From contig NZ_JAUFQJ010000005.1 of assembly GCF_030409685.1 (NCBI RefSeq), positions 1 through 64,000 of the forward strand: a stretch of DNA of 64,000 bases, written 5' to 3'. A program made the position numbers and the translations under genes. The stretch comes from Ferruginibacter paludis (GTDB lineage: Bacteria > Bacteroidota > Bacteroidia > Chitinophagales > Chitinophagaceae). The notes below the pieces were generated by a model. It ran no database searches and was not told the DNA's origin. It saw only the letters and a list, made by a program, of their open reading frames with translations. This document shows, piece after piece, positions 1-10,101 of the stretch; positions within the stretch are counted from its first letter, which is position 1, and each line of letters begins with the position of its first letter.

Positions 1-49
1 CTTCGCCTAACATCCCGCCGCAACCGGCCAGGTAGATTCTTTTTTTCAT
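1..49 (-). CDS. RmlD-like sugar-nucleotide SDR, N-terminal fragment
   Basis: The first 16 codons of a minus-strand gene that runs off the left edge. It begins at the ATG on 49-47 and reads MKKRIYLAGCGGMLGE. That is a beta-strand followed by a GxxGxxG-type Rossmann loop, as in extended SDR proteins of the dTDP-4-dehydrorhamnose reductase (RmlD) group that modify nucleotide sugars. Only 10 bp separate it from the upstream GT gene, so it is probably the next gene of locus A. The substrate cannot be judged from 16 residues. Confidence 0.6.
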   Translation of the reverse strand, partial: MKKRIYLAGCGGMLGE

Positions 50-59
50 TGCTGAGGGT

Positions 60-1310
60 TTATATAAAAAGGTTGTCCAGAACAGCCTGGAGCTTTTTCC
101 AGTGTGTTGTAAAATTTACCATATCCCAGGCGTGCTTTCTGGCCGCTACTCCTAACTCTGCCAACACACTTTCATTATTCCACAAATAGTTCATTTTTTC
201 GCAAAGGTGGGCTGCGTTCTCGGGTTCAAAAAGCAGACCAGTTTTTCCATCAATCACCAGTTCAGGAATGCCACCTATTTCCGCTCCGATTACTGGTTTA
301 GAAAACAAAAAGCTTTCGATTACTGAAAAGGGCAGGTTTTCATAACAGATGGAGGGACACACCACAAACAGAGAATCCATCGTGAGAGAAAATACTTCCG
401 CCTTATTTTTAAAGCCAAGAAATTCAATGTTGGTGCAATCTTTCGCCATAGCTTTTAGCTTAGCTTCTTCTGAACCGGCTCCCACGATCTTCAATCGCAT
501 TCCTGTGTCTGCGATTGCTTCAATCAAAGTATGTACTCCTTTAATTTCTTCCAGGCGGCCTACATACAGCACATATTTTTGTTTCGCAACCTGAAGATCA
601 TCCTTTTTATTTTCGACGATAAATTCATCGATGATTCCTATGTCGTAGCAGGAATTGGCTACGCAGAATTTTGATTCATTAAAACCGAATTGAACGAATT
701 TTTTCATCAAAAATTCAGAAGGACACAAATAAAAGTCAACGAGGTTATACGTTTTCTTTTTATGGTAATAATAGGCTTCAAAACTGGCAAGACTACTTGC
801 GAGGAAAGATTTTTTTTTGCAAAGATTTACGGCACAATGATAGAAATCGCCGGTTATGCACTTTTCACAGAGTTTTCCATTCGATATGAAACTGTTTTCA
901 GGACAAATGATCTTGAAATCATGCAATGTCCATATTATTTTGATGTTTCGCTTGTGTAACTGTTCTACAATAACCGGGGTAATATAATGATGTATATTAT
1001 GCAGGTGCGCTACTTTAATATCATTGTGGTCGTTAAAAAAATGATCGAACTTGATTACGGCATCTCTGGAAATAATGGAAGTTCTTAAAACTTTAATGCC
1101 GTTGGACAAATTTTTCCTTTTGTTTAACTCTTTAAAATCATACGATTTTACAAAATAGTCATTGTACCCGGAAGGCTCATTTTTTATATTCTGGGTAGAA
1201 AAAGGAATTACCTCATGACCATTTTGTTCATATAATTTTTTTAAATTCTCAATATAGGTCCAATCTCCGCCAGTGGCATACCAGGACCAGTTTACGAGCA
1301 GTATTTTCAT
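60..1310 (-). CDS. Family 4 glycosyltransferase
   Basis: A 416-residue GT-B protein that should transfer a sugar from a nucleotide donor to a lipid-linked glycan at the inner face of the membrane. The N-terminal acceptor half begins MKILLVNWSW and contains GGDW. The C-terminal half carries YVGRLEEIKGV and the GT4 donor-site E-x7-E motif (E324 and E332, within ENLPFSVIESF). An unusual Cys cluster (C136, C148, C151, C159, C164) follows WTLHDFKIICP, as in a subgroup of cell-envelope GT4 enzymes; it may bind metal, which is inference. It is near the distal end of locus A, 10 bp before the SDR fragment. Donor and linkage cannot be predicted. Confidence 0.9.
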   Translation of the reverse strand: MKILLVNWSWYATGGDWTYIENLKKLYEQNGHEVIPFSTQNIKNEPSGYNDYFVKSYDFKELNKRKNLSNGIKVLRTSIISRDAVIKFDHFFNDHNDIKVAHLHNIHHYITPVIVEQLHKRNIKIIWTLHDFKIICPENSFISNGKLCEKCITGDFYHCAVNLCKKKSFLASSLASFEAYYYHKKKTYNLVDFYLCPSEFLMKKFVQFGFNESKFCVANSCYDIGIIDEFIVENKKDDLQVAKQKYVLYVGRLEEIKGVHTLIEAIADTGMRLKIVGAGSEEAKLKAMAKDCTNIEFLGFKNKAEVFSLTMDSLFVVCPSICYENLPFSVIESFLFSKPVIGAEIGGIPELVIDGKTGLLFEPENAAHLCEKMNYLWNNESVLAELGVAARKHAWDMVNFTTHWKKLQAVLDNLFI

Positions 1311-1448
1311 TGATAATAAAAGTTAAGGATAATGAACGGATTAAATATCATTCCGACAATAATTGCCGTGAATTGAAGATTTTTTAATTTAAAAATCATT
1401 AAAAGCACTTAAACCATCAGATAATTCACGCGCTTCTTATGTTCACTG

Positions 1449-2624
1449 TTAGACTGATTCAAAAATGTCAAACAATTTTTTGCTGAGCACGGCATCATCA
1501 AAATATTCGAGTGCCGTTTTCCTGGCTTCGGCGCCCAGTTTTTGCCTTAATTCATTTTTATTTTCAATGCATAAAATTAAAGCGTTCACTATCTCGTCTG
1601 TAGATTCCGGTGATATTAAAAGGGCATTGCGGTTATTTTCAAGATAAAGCGGAACATCTCCTACATTTGTTGCAATGATGGCTTTACCAGCAGCTAAAAA
1701 CTCGCCCAATTTAAACGGAAAGCCTGCATTAGCATATAGAGAATTATTCCTGGTCATGCAGCAGATATCACTACTTTTTAATGCTTCGTAATATAGATCG
1801 GTAGAAAGAAACCCGCGGTAATCTACCTTTTCATTGTGCTTTACCATGTCAAAAAAAAGTTCCATATCCGGCGCCTGGCCCACTCCCGTAAGTATCAACT
1901 TTAAATTGGAATATGTTGTACAAACCTTATCAAACGCCTTAAGCAAATATTCCAACCCATCTTTTGGTGCAAATGATCCCCCGTAGAATATGCTGATGCC
2001 GTTCTCCTTCGAAACGGGAGCCTCCGGATTTTCAAATTTTTTTATATCGACTGTAATTGGTATGTTGTAAACAGCTATTTTATTAAGATACATGGCATTC
2101 AGCCATTTTTCCAGTGGATTGGAAATGACAACTATTGCATCTCCAAAATGAGGAATTTGTTTAACCAAAAATAGTGCAGTATTATTACGGATTTTGCCGG
2201 CAATTCCATGAAAATTTTGCTGGTGCCGGTTATCTTCCACTATATCAAAAATGACTTTGCAGTTTTTAAATTTCGCATACAATATAAACAGTAAGTTTTT
2301 TAGATCAGGGTATCCATAATAGTAGATGACATTTTTTGACTGAGACCTTAAGTTTTTCCTGATAAACCGGATGCCCTGCCGGTAGAATTTAATGACAGAA
2401 AATAAATTGACAAAAGACGAATAGCCAACATACCGATATTTTATTCCATCAATAGTTCCGTTTTCTCCAATTCTGTCCTTTTCTGAAATATCTATGATGG
2501 CAAGATTACTTATAGTGATTTGTTGGCTTTTATACAAAGGCAGCATTAAATTTTTTACCCGCTTTGTACCAGCCATTCCTTCATGAAAAGGAACATCAAG
2601 AACTAATACATTTATTTTTTCCAT
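1449..2624 (-). CDS. Family 4 glycosyltransferase
   Basis: A 391-residue GT-B fold protein. The C-terminal half shows the nucleotide-sugar binding signature: FYGGSFAPKDG, LILTGVG, then FPFKLGEFLAAGKAIIATNVGDVP, where the GEFLAAGK segment takes the place of the second Glu region of E-x7-E. The N-terminal half contains HEGMAGTKRV, a loop common in WcaI/ExpE7-like GT4 enzymes. It lies 86 bp after a GT2 gene and 138 bp before another GT4 gene, in the same direction. The specific sugar is unknown. Confidence 0.87.
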   Translation of the reverse strand: MEKINVLVLDVPFHEGMAGTKRVKNLMLPLYKSQQITISNLAIIDISEKDRIGENGTIDGIKYRYVGYSSFVNLFSVIKFYRQGIRFIRKNLRSQSKNVIYYYGYPDLKNLLFILYAKFKNCKVIFDIVEDNRHQQNFHGIAGKIRNNTALFLVKQIPHFGDAIVVISNPLEKWLNAMYLNKIAVYNIPITVDIKKFENPEAPVSKENGISIFYGGSFAPKDGLEYLLKAFDKVCTTYSNLKLILTGVGQAPDMELFFDMVKHNEKVDYRGFLSTDLYYEALKSSDICCMTRNNSLYANAGFPFKLGEFLAAGKAIIATNVGDVPLYLENNRNALLISPESTDEIVNALILCIENKNELRQKLGAEARKTALEYFDDAVLSKKLFDIFESV

Positions 2625-2710
2625 CTATTATATTTAGAATAATGGGTTAGCGATTAAGGCTAAATTATTGTTTAAGCTATATAGCCCCGGGAAATAAGAA
2701 TGTGTTGAAT

Positions 2711-3604
2711 TCAGGGAATAATTGTAGTATAAGATTTTTTTACAGTTACTACATTGTCCGCCAAGTCAATATAATCAACGGGTTTAAAGTAGTAAACACT
2801 GATCAGGTAGTAAAAGAATTTATATTTAAAAAGGTGTTTCAAAATATACTTATACAGTAAGCCATTGAATTTCCAATAGGATGTTTTACTGCCCTGAATA
2901 ATTGTATCACATTCCTGCATGTATTTTTCCAAGGCGCCCGATTTCTGATCTGCGTGTATCCTGAAGCAACTTGTATAAGTTGTCAATTGAATTAATGTTG
3001 CATGTTTTGCGAAATTATGCCAAAGGTAAAAATCCCCTGCATATCTGTAGTTAATATCTATCCCAACTTTTTTTGTAAGGTCTTTTCTCCAAAACATGGT
3101 TTCCTGACTGGTAAAAGAATTAAAAAAACCATGATAACCGTTTACAATATACCTGTTTAAATAAATTAATTTCTTTTCAAACTTTTGCACTGCAGAAAAT
3201 TCATCTATATAACAAACATTTCCCCGAATCCATGAGAATGAAGTATTTGTAAAAGCTGTATGTACAGATTCCAGCGCCCCGGGCAAAAACAGGTCACTTG
3301 CATTGAGGTAACAATGGATATCCCCTGTGGCGATTCGTAATCCTTTACTTAGTGCATCATACATGCCAGTATCTTTTTCAGAAATATGTATGATAGAAAC
3401 ACTGTTGCATTGAATAAAGGCACTTTCTTCCTTAATACTTTTTTTATATCTTTCAATAATCAGGTTGGTACTATCTGTTGATTTACCATCCACAACAATA
3501 TATTCAATATCGAAATTTCCTTTCTGAAGAATAATTGACTGGATGGTTTCCCCAATATATGCTTCGCTGTTATATACCGGTGTTATAATTGATATTGTAG
3601 CCAT
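2711..3604 (-). CDS. Family 2 glycosyltransferase (WcaA-like)
   Basis: A 297-residue GT-A protein. The N-terminus has the GT2 signature SIITPVYNSEAYIGETIQSI, and VVDGKSTDSTNLI marks the nucleotide-binding Asp. The metal-binding motif is present as YLNASDLFLPG, which replaces the usual NADD or DSDD. KDTGMYDALSKG is typical of the WcaA-like cell-wall GT subgroup that shares KDxGxYDAxNKG. No membrane segments are evident. It sits in the GT run of locus A, 40 bp after a GT4 gene. Confidence 0.88.
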   Translation of the reverse strand: MATISIITPVYNSEAYIGETIQSIILQKGNFDIEYIVVDGKSTDSTNLIIERYKKSIKEESAFIQCNSVSIIHISEKDTGMYDALSKGLRIATGDIHCYLNASDLFLPGALESVHTAFTNTSFSWIRGNVCYIDEFSAVQKFEKKLIYLNRYIVNGYHGFFNSFTSQETMFWRKDLTKKVGIDINYRYAGDFYLWHNFAKHATLIQLTTYTSCFRIHADQKSGALEKYMQECDTIIQGSKTSYWKFNGLLYKYILKHLFKYKFFYYLISVYYFKPVDYIDLADNVVTVKKSYTTIIP

Positions 3605-3644
3605 AGTACTTTAAAACTAACAAACCATTTTATTCTGGGCGGGT

Positions 3645-4823
3645 TTAAACCGCCGGTAGAGAATCAATAAATGCTTTTAATTTTTCTCCCTGGCCCCTGA
3701 AATCAAAGTTGGATTTCCCGATAGCTTGACCTTCCCGGCCGATTTGATCCAGTTTTTGCCTGGAAGAAATGAAAGGCAGAATTTTATGATAATAGGATTC
3801 CACACTGTAAGCGTCCGCAAGTATGGCTGAAACCCCGTCTGTAAAATAATTCTTTAATTCGCCCACATTGGTGGAAAGCAGGGGGCGACCAGCGGCAGTA
3901 TATTCGCCAATTTTATGCGGAAACCTGGCAATATCCTGAACGGTATCTCTTAACGGGATTAATAATACATCTGCAGACTTGTAATAGCCGAATAGTTCAG
4001 TTTCAGGAATATCACTTTTGATTATAATGTCCTTTCTGAAGCTAACATTTTTAAGAAATTCGTCCAATTTATCCTGGTTTTCCGAATGATCGCCTGAAAC
4101 AATCAGTAGCAGCGCCCCTTCATATACGCCATTGCTCTTTAGCAATACAAACAGTGAAATTATAAATTCTATCACTTCTTCGTAGTAGATAGTTCCACAG
4201 TACATCAGGTAATTTTTCTCCTTGGAAGCAGCAAGTTCGGCTATTTTCGCATAGTCTGAATTGACCGGGATTTTTATCACAGGGGTGAGCGGGCTTAGCA
4301 GCGTCAGATGTTCAACAAGATAGTTACTGATCGCAATAACGCCATCGCAAAACCGCCAAAGATAGCGGTCAATTAATCTGTCATTCATTTTTGTGAAAAA
4401 AGAATTTCGTCCGGGAATGGATGAAAACATTTCCACATATTGAACAACCAACTTAAAGCGGAAAAGTCTGGAGAGTATGAAATAATAGGGATACTCCAAA
4501 AAATACGTGCTATATAATATTGCAGACTGGATTTTTTTCCTTTTCCTGTACAAAAAATACAATTCCCCAATATAACCTGAAAGCTTGTTAAGATTTCTTC
4601 CGACAAAGGAAGCTGGCTTTGAATCAAGTAGCGAAGTATTGATATAGACAATATCCTCGAATTGGTAAACCTTCTTATTGGCTGGAAACTGGTGATGACT
4701 TATTTTATTTATCACCAAAGGATCTTCTCCGGACAATTTCAACCCCTTAAAGGTTAACATTGTTCGCTGTACAGACGCCCGGCCGTATGGAAAGCCAGAA
4801 AATCCCAAATGTATTATGTACAT
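3645..4823 (-). CDS. Family 4-like glycosyltransferase
   Basis: A 392-residue GT-B protein. The N-terminal domain starts MYIIHLGFSGFPYGRASVQR. The C-terminal donor domain contains LMYCGTIYYEEVIEF, the segment LLIPLRDTVQDIARFPHKIGEYTAAGRPLLSTNVGE, and DGVSAILADAYS. The PHKIGEYTAAGRPLLSTN stretch is the usual sugar-nucleotide site of GT4 proteins that have lost a strict E-x7-E spacing. It follows the preceding GT4 gene by 24 bp, which points to co-transcription. Substrate is unknown. Confidence 0.83.
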   Translation of the reverse strand: MYIIHLGFSGFPYGRASVQRTMLTFKGLKLSGEDPLVINKISHHQFPANKKVYQFEDIVYINTSLLDSKPASFVGRNLNKLSGYIGELYFLYRKRKKIQSAILYSTYFLEYPYYFILSRLFRFKLVVQYVEMFSSIPGRNSFFTKMNDRLIDRYLWRFCDGVIAISNYLVEHLTLLSPLTPVIKIPVNSDYAKIAELAASKEKNYLMYCGTIYYEEVIEFIISLFVLLKSNGVYEGALLLIVSGDHSENQDKLDEFLKNVSFRKDIIIKSDIPETELFGYYKSADVLLIPLRDTVQDIARFPHKIGEYTAAGRPLLSTNVGELKNYFTDGVSAILADAYSVESYYHKILPFISSRQKLDQIGREGQAIGKSNFDFRGQGEKLKAFIDSLPAV

Positions 4824-4847
4824 AACGCCGTTTTCATTGTAGCGATT

Positions 4848-6110
4848 CTATATAATTTCATTTTTTACATCATAATACATTTTATTTATATCTGCAATAA
4901 TAGTATCGCTGTCATGTCTTTTCACAGCGGTTGCTCTCGCGTTTTTCCCGGCATCCGTTGCTTTATTGTAATTGTGTATCAGATGAACAATAAGGCCAGC
5001 TAAGTCATATTTATCGTGTGGATTAAATAAGTAGCCATTCTCACCATTATTGATAAGTGTTTTTATACCTCCCACGGAGGAGGCCAGCACCGGCATTCCC
5101 AGTAACATGGCTTCACAGACACTGTTCGGGCTGTTGTCGATATATGAAGGATGAATAAAAAAATGACATTTCTTTAATTGCGTAACGAGCGTATCCGCAT
5201 TGACAGAGCCGTGAAAGCGAACAGATGGTATCCTGATTTCCGCAGCTAGCGTCTTTTTTATCACCCTATTGAAATTATTGCTTTCAGCTACCCCAAAAAT
5301 ATTCCATTCTATATCATAGTCATCCAGCAAGGCAAGTGCCCTGTAAATTACGTCCAGGCCCTTATAAATATTAGGATTAACAGTTGTCCCGATAACGATT
5401 CTTGCTTTCGCTGCTGGTAAACCCGGAGATCTCCACTCCGTTTTAAAAAATTCCGGCCTTAATAATTCCTCACAATGAAAGTAAGTGGCGGTGCTATGTA
5501 ACAATTGTACATAGTTTCGGTCAAAGTCGGTTCTCCCGCTAAAATATTTCCAGGTTTTGACTATATTTATTTCCCGTTGCACTCTTTTGCTGAAAATATG
5601 ATATCCATGAAAAAAGGTCAATCCTCTTATAATATTGTTCAAACTGTCTTTGCGCAGTGCCTGCCATTTTGAGACATTCGGTGGGAAATAGACTTCGTAA
5701 TAAGGCGCGGCAAGTCCTTGTAAATGAAAAATAACCTTTTCGAATTTGTTCTGCAAAATTTTGCCATAACCGTTTTCTGTTCCAAAGACGTGAATCAGAT
5801 CGGGCTGAAATTCTTTTATAACTTCATCATATATGGGCGATTCAAATTCATCTTCAATCTTAAAAAGTTGCCTGTTGAGAATGCGCTCCAGTCCATTTCT
5901 TTTTTTTGACGGAATTCCGTAATAAACAACCTTATCCTTTATGATCTTTTTATACTCATGGCCTTCGTATATAAAACAGATGCCCAATTCATGTTCTCCG
6001 GAACCAACTATAATTGTTTCCAAAGCAGATATCCATCCGCATCCCTGGTGGGAATAGCCAAATTCGGCCGCAGCGTTCGACGGCGACGTGGTAAACCACA
6101 AAACTTTCAT
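4848..6110 (-). CDS. Family 4 glycosyltransferase
   Basis: A 420-residue GT-B protein. It opens MKVLWFTTSPSNAAAEFG and has a YSHQGCGWISALE loop in the acceptor half. The donor half has IVIGTTVNPNIYKGLDV, the E-x7-E-type region FIHPSYIDNSPNSVCEAMLLGMPVLASSVGG and a following NGENGYLFNPHD. NSPNSVCEAMLLG with downstream GG is a strong GT4 signature. It is the first GT gene after the Wzy-like gene, 89 bp away. Likely cytoplasmic or membrane-peripheral. Confidence 0.9.
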   Translation of the reverse strand: MKVLWFTTSPSNAAAEFGYSHQGCGWISALETIIVGSGEHELGICFIYEGHEYKKIIKDKVVYYGIPSKKRNGLERILNRQLFKIEDEFESPIYDEVIKEFQPDLIHVFGTENGYGKILQNKFEKVIFHLQGLAAPYYEVYFPPNVSKWQALRKDSLNNIIRGLTFFHGYHIFSKRVQREINIVKTWKYFSGRTDFDRNYVQLLHSTATYFHCEELLRPEFFKTEWRSPGLPAAKARIVIGTTVNPNIYKGLDVIYRALALLDDYDIEWNIFGVAESNNFNRVIKKTLAAEIRIPSVRFHGSVNADTLVTQLKKCHFFIHPSYIDNSPNSVCEAMLLGMPVLASSVGGIKTLINNGENGYLFNPHDKYDLAGLIVHLIHNYNKATDAGKNARATAVKRHDSDTIIADINKMYYDVKNEII

Positions 6111-6199
6111 GTATTTATTTTAATGTATATTGAATTATAAAGAAACAGCTCATATTGTCAAGGGCAAAAAGCAATTTGACCCTGGCATTTATTCTCCAG

Positions 6200-7441
6200 T
6201 CAATTTAATCCGACTGCGTCAAAACATTCTGCTATCTCATCGTCCGTTTTGTTTCTGAAACTCTTTTTATAACAGATACCGACACACATCCAGACCAAGA
6301 TATATTGCAGCAAAAGACGTGGCATCCCATATACACTCATATCCACTAACCAAAGTAATATCATAATACCACAAATCCGTGTAAGTTGGTTCTTTGCTTT
6401 AAATAGACCTAAAACACCAGCAGGTAAGAGTGTTAGCCCAAAAAGGATCACATTTATATAGCCTCCGTTTAACACCAGCTGCAGATACCCATTTTCAATA
6501 ACATCCCTGTTATTTACTGCATCATACACTACACCATCGTCCGTAACCTGGTGGTCAATGGGGCTGTAATAGGTTCCCCTCATTCCGCGCCCGAAAAACA
6601 TATCTTCTTCCATACTCTTGAAAAAATTATCAAATACGTAGGATCGGGAATCTTCTGCAAGACGGTCATTGAGTTTTTCTGTAAGCGATAAAGGTAATTT
6701 ATCCGCAGATGAAAGACCAACAATAGCTATCAGGCAAAAGATTGGTATAAATCTTATAAACCTTCCAGCATGCATGTTTCGCAACAAGAAATAAAAGCCA
6801 GTAAGTAACAGGACTGCAAAGGATCCCAGGGCATTGCGCCTTGCAAGATAAGTAAACGATAAAAGCCCTATCAACAAAGAAACAAAAGCCACCCAGGTTA
6901 TTTTGCGGGAAGTATATTTTGAACTTAAGAATAAAAAACCGCAAGTAAAGGCAAACGGCAGTATAAAACCTTCAGCAGTACCCCGCTGAGTTATCAGGAA
7001 GCGATCAAGCAAGCTGAACAGAAGAAAGACGACGGCGAGCAAATAAAAAGATCTGATCAAATAAAAAAAAGTGAGATCATCCTTGTTAAAAAATACAATA
7101 AGCGGGATAATTAACGGGTAAAATATGTAGTCAATCTGAAAATAATATTTCAGTGCCTGGTAATCAAACTGAATTCCCCGCACGAGAATACTCAGCTGGT
7201 AAGCCATAAACAGAAAAAAAATAAATTTGAAATATAAACTTTCAAAAGTAAAATCAGTAAGAAATTTCCTGATATTGGCGATCATTACCACTGCAGCAGC
7301 AGCCTGTACAAACGTCATCAGTTTATCGTTTATAATGCCAAATTGAAATTGTATGACTTGTACAAATGAGTAAAATGTAAGTGCAAAAACAAAAACATAA
7401 ACAGGATTTTGCTTTGATGATATGTGTTTAAAGTAGAACAA
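6200..7441 (-). CDS. Wzy/O-antigen ligase-type membrane protein
   Basis: A 413-residue polytopic membrane protein with about ten hydrophobic segments across its length. A large, likely periplasmic loop (about residues 250-320) contains MFFGRGMRGTYY and then RDVIENGYLQLVLNGGYINVILFG. The H/E-N-x-Y-LxxLxxGG motif before a membrane helix is typical of Wzy polymerases and WaaL-type ligases (PF04932 group). As the only polymerase-like gene in locus A, near the undecaprenyl sugar transferase, it is the best candidate to polymerise the locus A repeat unit. A polymerase and a ligase cannot be separated by sequence alone. The 251 bp before its start hold no gene; two copies of ACCGGCTAAAA lie there (7654 and 7688). 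Confidence 0.78.
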   Translation of the reverse strand: MFYFKHISSKQNPVYVFVFALTFYSFVQVIQFQFGIINDKLMTFVQAAAAVVMIANIRKFLTDFTFESLYFKFIFFLFMAYQLSILVRGIQFDYQALKYYFQIDYIFYPLIIPLIVFFNKDDLTFFYLIRSFYLLAVVFLLFSLLDRFLITQRGTAEGFILPFAFTCGFLFLSSKYTSRKITWVAFVSLLIGLLSFTYLARRNALGSFAVLLLTGFYFLLRNMHAGRFIRFIPIFCLIAIVGLSSADKLPLSLTEKLNDRLAEDSRSYVFDNFFKSMEEDMFFGRGMRGTYYSPIDHQVTDDGVVYDAVNNRDVIENGYLQLVLNGGYINVILFGLTLLPAGVLGLFKAKNQLTRICGIMILLWLVDMSVYGMPRLLLQYILVWMCVGICYKKSFRNKTDDEIAECFDAVGLN

Positions 7442-7692
7442 ACTTATGTTTTATTAATGGCGGTGAAAAGAAGATAACTGTTTGGTATTATTTAATGCCC
7501 CGGTGTTGACTTTCATGGATAGGCGGCTACATCCCTGTCTCAACTTAAGTAAGAAAAGGATGGATTTTATATGGCTTCGCCTGTCTAAGTCACATTCGGG
7601 GTGCTTAAATCGTTCAATTCCAACTTTGTCCCTTGCTTAAATATTCCATCTGCACCGGCTAAAAACCCGGAGGGAACACTTATTACAACCGG

Positions 7693-9084
7693 CTAAAAGG
7701 CCATTTCATCGCCCTTGAATACCTTATACACCGTCAAAAAAATAATTCTTATATCCAGCCAGATATTCCAGTTCTCCAGATACCACAAATCGTTGTTAAC
7801 CCTCATTTTAAGCTGTGTTTCATCGGTTATTTCCCCACGATAACCATTTATTTGCGCCCAGCCTGTAATGCCGGGTTTCAAGAATTGGCGAATCATAAAC
7901 TGGTCAATTATTTTCGAATAGTCATCGGTATGTTTCACCATGTGAGGCCGGGGACCCACCAAACTCATCTCCCCCTTTAATACATTAATGAATTGTGGAA
8001 ATTCGTCCAGGCTGGTTTTCCTGATAAATCTGCCGATCCTGGTGATTCGCTGGTCATTTTTAGTAGCCTGTTTAAGATCCGAATCTTTGTTAACCTTCAT
8101 GCTTCTAAACTTAAGGCAGCGAAAGCCCTTGTTGTTTTTGCCAGTGCGAATTTGGGAAAAGAAAATTGGTCCCTTTGACTCGAGATAAATAAGCAGGCCC
8201 AAAATTGGCACCAACCAGGAAAGTATAAATACTACAACAAACAGACTTACTGTAATATCAAGAATCCTTTTTTTAATCCTGTTACCTACATCGTCCAGCG
8301 GCTCACTTCTCAATGACAATACAGGCATATCCCTTATATAATCAATGTGTACAGGTTTATCTATAAAAACAGAAAAATCAGGCACCACTTTAAAACGGAT
8401 ACATGCCTTTTCTGCCTCTTCAATCATATTATAAACGTACCTGTTTTGTTCGGGCGTTATAGTCGAAAAAATTTCCTGCACGTCCATTTGCTTTGCAATA
8501 TCAATGGTATTATTTACCGAAGACAGGATGGGATAACGGGTTAGCTCGGTCACATTTTTTGCATCTTCAGTAAAGCCAATCAGCTTGCTGTTAATACCTT
8601 CTTCTTCAAAAAACGCCTCCAGCTTTTTAGCCGTTTGGTTATAGCCTATAATCAATACCTTGTTAATAAGGTAGTCTTTCGATTTAAAATGGTAGTATAT
8701 ACCGAGGTATAAGAATCGGTTGAAGATTAAACCGATGGCAAATGATGACAATAATGCAAATAGAAAGTAGCGGGATATCTGAAACTTACGTAAAAAGAAA
8801 AGGTAAAAAAGGACGGTAATTACCCAAATAATATAAATTTTCAATGTGCGCTTTGTAAAAGCTTCAAAATTGATTATAATATTGTCTGAATACGATCTGC
8901 TTCCAATAGAGATCAAAAGCCACACCAGATTTAACACCGCCCATAATTCAAAATATGCTTTTACATCCTCCGGATATATCACTGCCCTTAATATAAACCT
9001 CAGCATAAAGAAAGCAAGATTAAGCACTATCACATCCAAAACTACCAGCGAGAGCTGCAAATAATATCTAAACTGTTTGTTCAT
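7693..9084 (-). CDS. Undecaprenyl-phosphate sugar phosphotransferase
   Basis: A 463-residue WbaP/WcaJ-type polyisoprenyl-phosphate hexose-1-phosphate transferase, expected to start repeat-unit assembly on undecaprenyl phosphate. Four N-terminal membrane helices (about residues 8-125) come first. A Rossmann-like CoA_binding_3 region follows (VLIIGYNQTAKKLEAFF), then a fifth hydrophobic segment, then the catalytic domain. The domain shows KKRILDITVS, the DE catalytic pair in KTSLDEFPQFINVL, the phosphate site SLVGPRP and KPGITGWAQINGYRG. All hallmark residues are intact. Glucose-1-phosphate is the usual substrate of this subgroup, but galactose cannot be excluded. It lies mid-locus A, 82 bp after the propeller gene. 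Confidence 0.93.
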   Translation of the reverse strand: MNKQFRYYLQLSLVVLDVIVLNLAFFMLRFILRAVIYPEDVKAYFELWAVLNLVWLLISIGSRSYSDNIIINFEAFTKRTLKIYIIWVITVLFYLFFLRKFQISRYFLFALLSSFAIGLIFNRFLYLGIYYHFKSKDYLINKVLIIGYNQTAKKLEAFFEEEGINSKLIGFTEDAKNVTELTRYPILSSVNNTIDIAKQMDVQEIFSTITPEQNRYVYNMIEEAEKACIRFKVVPDFSVFIDKPVHIDYIRDMPVLSLRSEPLDDVGNRIKKRILDITVSLFVVVFILSWLVPILGLLIYLESKGPIFFSQIRTGKNNKGFRCLKFRSMKVNKDSDLKQATKNDQRITRIGRFIRKTSLDEFPQFINVLKGEMSLVGPRPHMVKHTDDYSKIIDQFMIRQFLKPGITGWAQINGYRGEITDETQLKMRVNNDLWYLENWNIWLDIRIIFLTVYKVFKGDEMAF

Positions 9085-9166
9085 TCCGGTGTATAATTAC
9101 TTTTTGGCATTGACAGGACGAATTTGATTCATTTTTATTTTGTGGATTTATAAAAATATTTAATAG

Positions 9167-10087
9167 TTAGATTTTTATAACTTTTTTGAACACTTTCTTA
9201 AGAAAAAGCCGTGTTTTAGTAAAAGGCATAAATAATAACTTAACGCCATCGATCACAATAATATCTCCCAACACGTTGATTGTATGTAATCCGGCACTGT
9301 ATTCACTTTTATGGTCGGCCGAAATTTCGCAATGATGCCTCTCTTCGAATTCATCCGGCGTGAGATGTATTATCTCGCTGATCGTTATTGATTTGCCATA
9401 ATATTTTCCACAATTTTGCGATGGCCGGTATAAAATACCATCAACCACAATAAAATTACCCGCAGGCCTCGTACCATCTAAATTATTGCGGACGGGGTTG
9501 AGTGAATGAGGTTTATACTCACCACGCAAGGCATCCGAATAGTAAATGTAGAGTTTATTGTTGTCATCAATGCCATCACCATAATTAGCAAAAAGCCAAT
9601 AGGTATCTTTTATCTTAACGATCGTTGTATCCAGCAAGGGTAAATCCACCAGTATTTTTCCGTTTACCAACTCATCTTTTAAAAAATCATATTCATAAAC
9701 AAATACCTTGCCCTGCTGGTGCGACTCTGGAATTACATACGTAATTCCGTTTTCCCTGAATACAAAAGGGTAAGAAAGATGACTGCTGCTTTCCAGTACC
9801 TTCTTTTCAGCAATCAAGTTGTATTGATCATCAAGCACCTTGAGACCAATAAATCCATCTCTTTCTACTGAAAAATCCTCAAATAACAAATTAATATTAT
9901 TATCCTGATTTCTAAAAATAAAAGGGTCTGCAATAAAGTGCAGTCTCTCATCGTGGGCTATCCAGGTAAAATTGCCATCCAGCCGCTTATTTCTTATGAC
10001 GTCTTCTATGTTAGCCCTGCAAAAACCGATGCCCCATTGCATCACGCTGCATTTTTTTTGAAATATACCAAGTAACCCCATCGGCAA
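9167..10087 (-). CDS. GINT1-N-like beta-propeller protein
   Basis: A 306-residue protein resembling the N-terminal domain found in plant glucosamine inositolphosphorylceramide transferase 1 and in bacterial envelope-sugar proteins. The fold is expected to be a five-bladed beta-propeller related to GH43/GH32. Repeated blade motifs are visible: FIADPFIF, LLFEDFS, HLSYPFVF, YVIPES, YWLFANYGD and RPAGNFIVVDGILYRPSQNC. HFIADPFIF resembles the ADP signature of such propellers. No signal peptide or membrane helix is apparent. It is 14 bp after the FemAB-like gene, so the two are probably co-expressed. Whether it is catalytic or binds substrate is unknown; in other bacteria this domain is often fused to formyl- or glycosyltransferase domains. 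Confidence 0.72.
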   Translation of the reverse strand: MPMGLLGIFQKKCSVMQWGIGFCRANIEDVIRNKRLDGNFTWIAHDERLHFIADPFIFRNQDNNINLLFEDFSVERDGFIGLKVLDDQYNLIAEKKVLESSSHLSYPFVFRENGITYVIPESHQQGKVFVYEYDFLKDELVNGKILVDLPLLDTTIVKIKDTYWLFANYGDGIDDNNKLYIYYSDALRGEYKPHSLNPVRNNLDGTRPAGNFIVVDGILYRPSQNCGKYYGKSITISEIIHLTPDEFEERHHCEISADHKSEYSAGLHTINVLGDIIVIDGVKLLFMPFTKTRLFLKKVFKKVIKI

Positions 10088-10101
10088 AAATTATCAAAAA
10101 T